NCBI GenBank assembly: GCA_943324055.2
Contig: CALPKD020000069.1
Coordinates: 1 to 6,875 of the forward strand
Source: Chitinophaga pinensis
Lineage (GTDB): Bacteria > Bacteroidota > Bacteroidia > Chitinophagales > Chitinophagaceae
Reading direction: 5' to 3'
Length of the DNA: 6,875 nucleotides
Positions within the stretch are counted from its first letter, which is position 1. Each line of letters starts with the position of its first letter. Made by a program: the position numbers and the translations under genes. Shown here one piece after another: positions 6,682-6,875 of this stretch. The notes under the pieces were generated by a model, which had not been told where the DNA came from, made no database searches, and saw only the letters and a list, made by a program, of their open reading frames with translations.

Positions 6682-6875
6682 TTGAAAAAAATAATTTGTT
6701 TCATTGTTGTTTTATCTTTGGGAAGTATTTTATCCCACGCACAAGTATCTACTAAAACAAGCACGGCCAATACTCGTATTGATACCTCCCATTTACAAAT
6801 AAGTATTTTAACTTGTTCTGCGGGTGAAGATATTTATACCGCTTGGGGACATTCTGCTATCAGAGTCATAGATAG
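6682..6875 (+). CDS. DUF4105 / Lnb N-terminal domain protein, 5' part only
   Basis: The frame is open from a TTG at 6682 to the window edge (64 codons plus two bases). It starts M-K-K with a hydrophobic stretch and a likely signal peptidase site after S-H-A (residue 20, then Q), so the product is exported. Residues 39-64 contain Q-I-S-I-L-T-C45-S-A-G-E-D-I-Y-T-A-W-G56-H57-S-A-I-R61-V-I-D64, the opening motif of the DUF4105 family (Pfam Lnb N-terminal periplasmic domain). The conserved cysteine and GHSAIRV histidine are its hallmark. The family includes Lnb, reported as the lipoprotein N-acyltransferase of Bacteroides. Whether this copy is that enzyme cannot be judged without the rest of the protein, including any C-terminal membrane helices. 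The TTG start is favoured because an in-frame TAG lies at 6652-6654 and no ATG or GTG follows in the signal region. No Shine-Dalgarno or consensus promoter is visible; the guaB hairpin lies 18 bases upstream. Confidence 0.78.
   Translation, partial: MKKIICFIVVLSLGSILSHAQVSTKTSTANTRIDTSHLQISILTCSAGEDIYTAWGHSAIRVID

Noticed and set aside
6713..6720. TATCTTTG inside the DUF4105 gene as an internal promoter
   Set aside because: It falls within signal-peptide codons (L-S-L), and no start codon that keeps a signal peptide lies downstream; coincidence is likely.

Overview
The window is an ordinary, gene-dense chromosomal segment of a member of the Bacteroidota, most likely Chitinophagia or a close relative. 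The pointers are the AT-rich composition, the lack of Shine-Dalgarno sequences before the starts, three exact copies of the Bacteroidota -7 promoter element (TAnnTTTG), a DUF3467 protein, a TPR/PD40/CRD/OmpA protein of the type IX secretion type, and a DUF4105 (Lnb-like) protein. I see no insertion sequence, prophage, CRISPR array, tRNA or rRNA. All complete reading frames are intact.

Layout. The first 104 bases are the last 33 codons of a radC-like gene on the + strand. It meets a DUF3467 gene (minus strand, 105-413) tail to tail with no spacer. A 49-base divergent promoter region (414-462) holds back-to-back -7 boxes for the DUF3467 gene and for folD. Then come four + strand genes: folD (463-1335), queE (1357-1965, GTG start), a 632-residue secreted envelope protein with the domain order of the T9SS component PorE (1999-3897), and dprA (3973-5082). 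Gaps of 21, 33 and 75 bases and the absence of another consensus promoter suggest that the folD promoter may drive all four, although the gap before dprA is wide enough to hide a weak promoter. guaB (5136-6620) has its own consensus -7 box just before its ATG. A strong 15-bp hairpin follows guaB. The last 194 bases open a DUF4105/Lnb-like gene with a TTG start and a signal peptide, cut by the window edge.

Functionally this is housekeeping metabolism (FolD one-carbon folates, GuaB guanine nucleotides, QueE deazaguanine/queuosine), DNA processing (RadC, DprA) and envelope biology (PorE-like protein, Lnb-like protein). I found no evidence for an undescribed system. The most interesting signals are the -7 boxes 4 and 3 bases upstream of the folD and guaB start codons, which predict leaderless or nearly leaderless mRNAs, and the two envelope genes.
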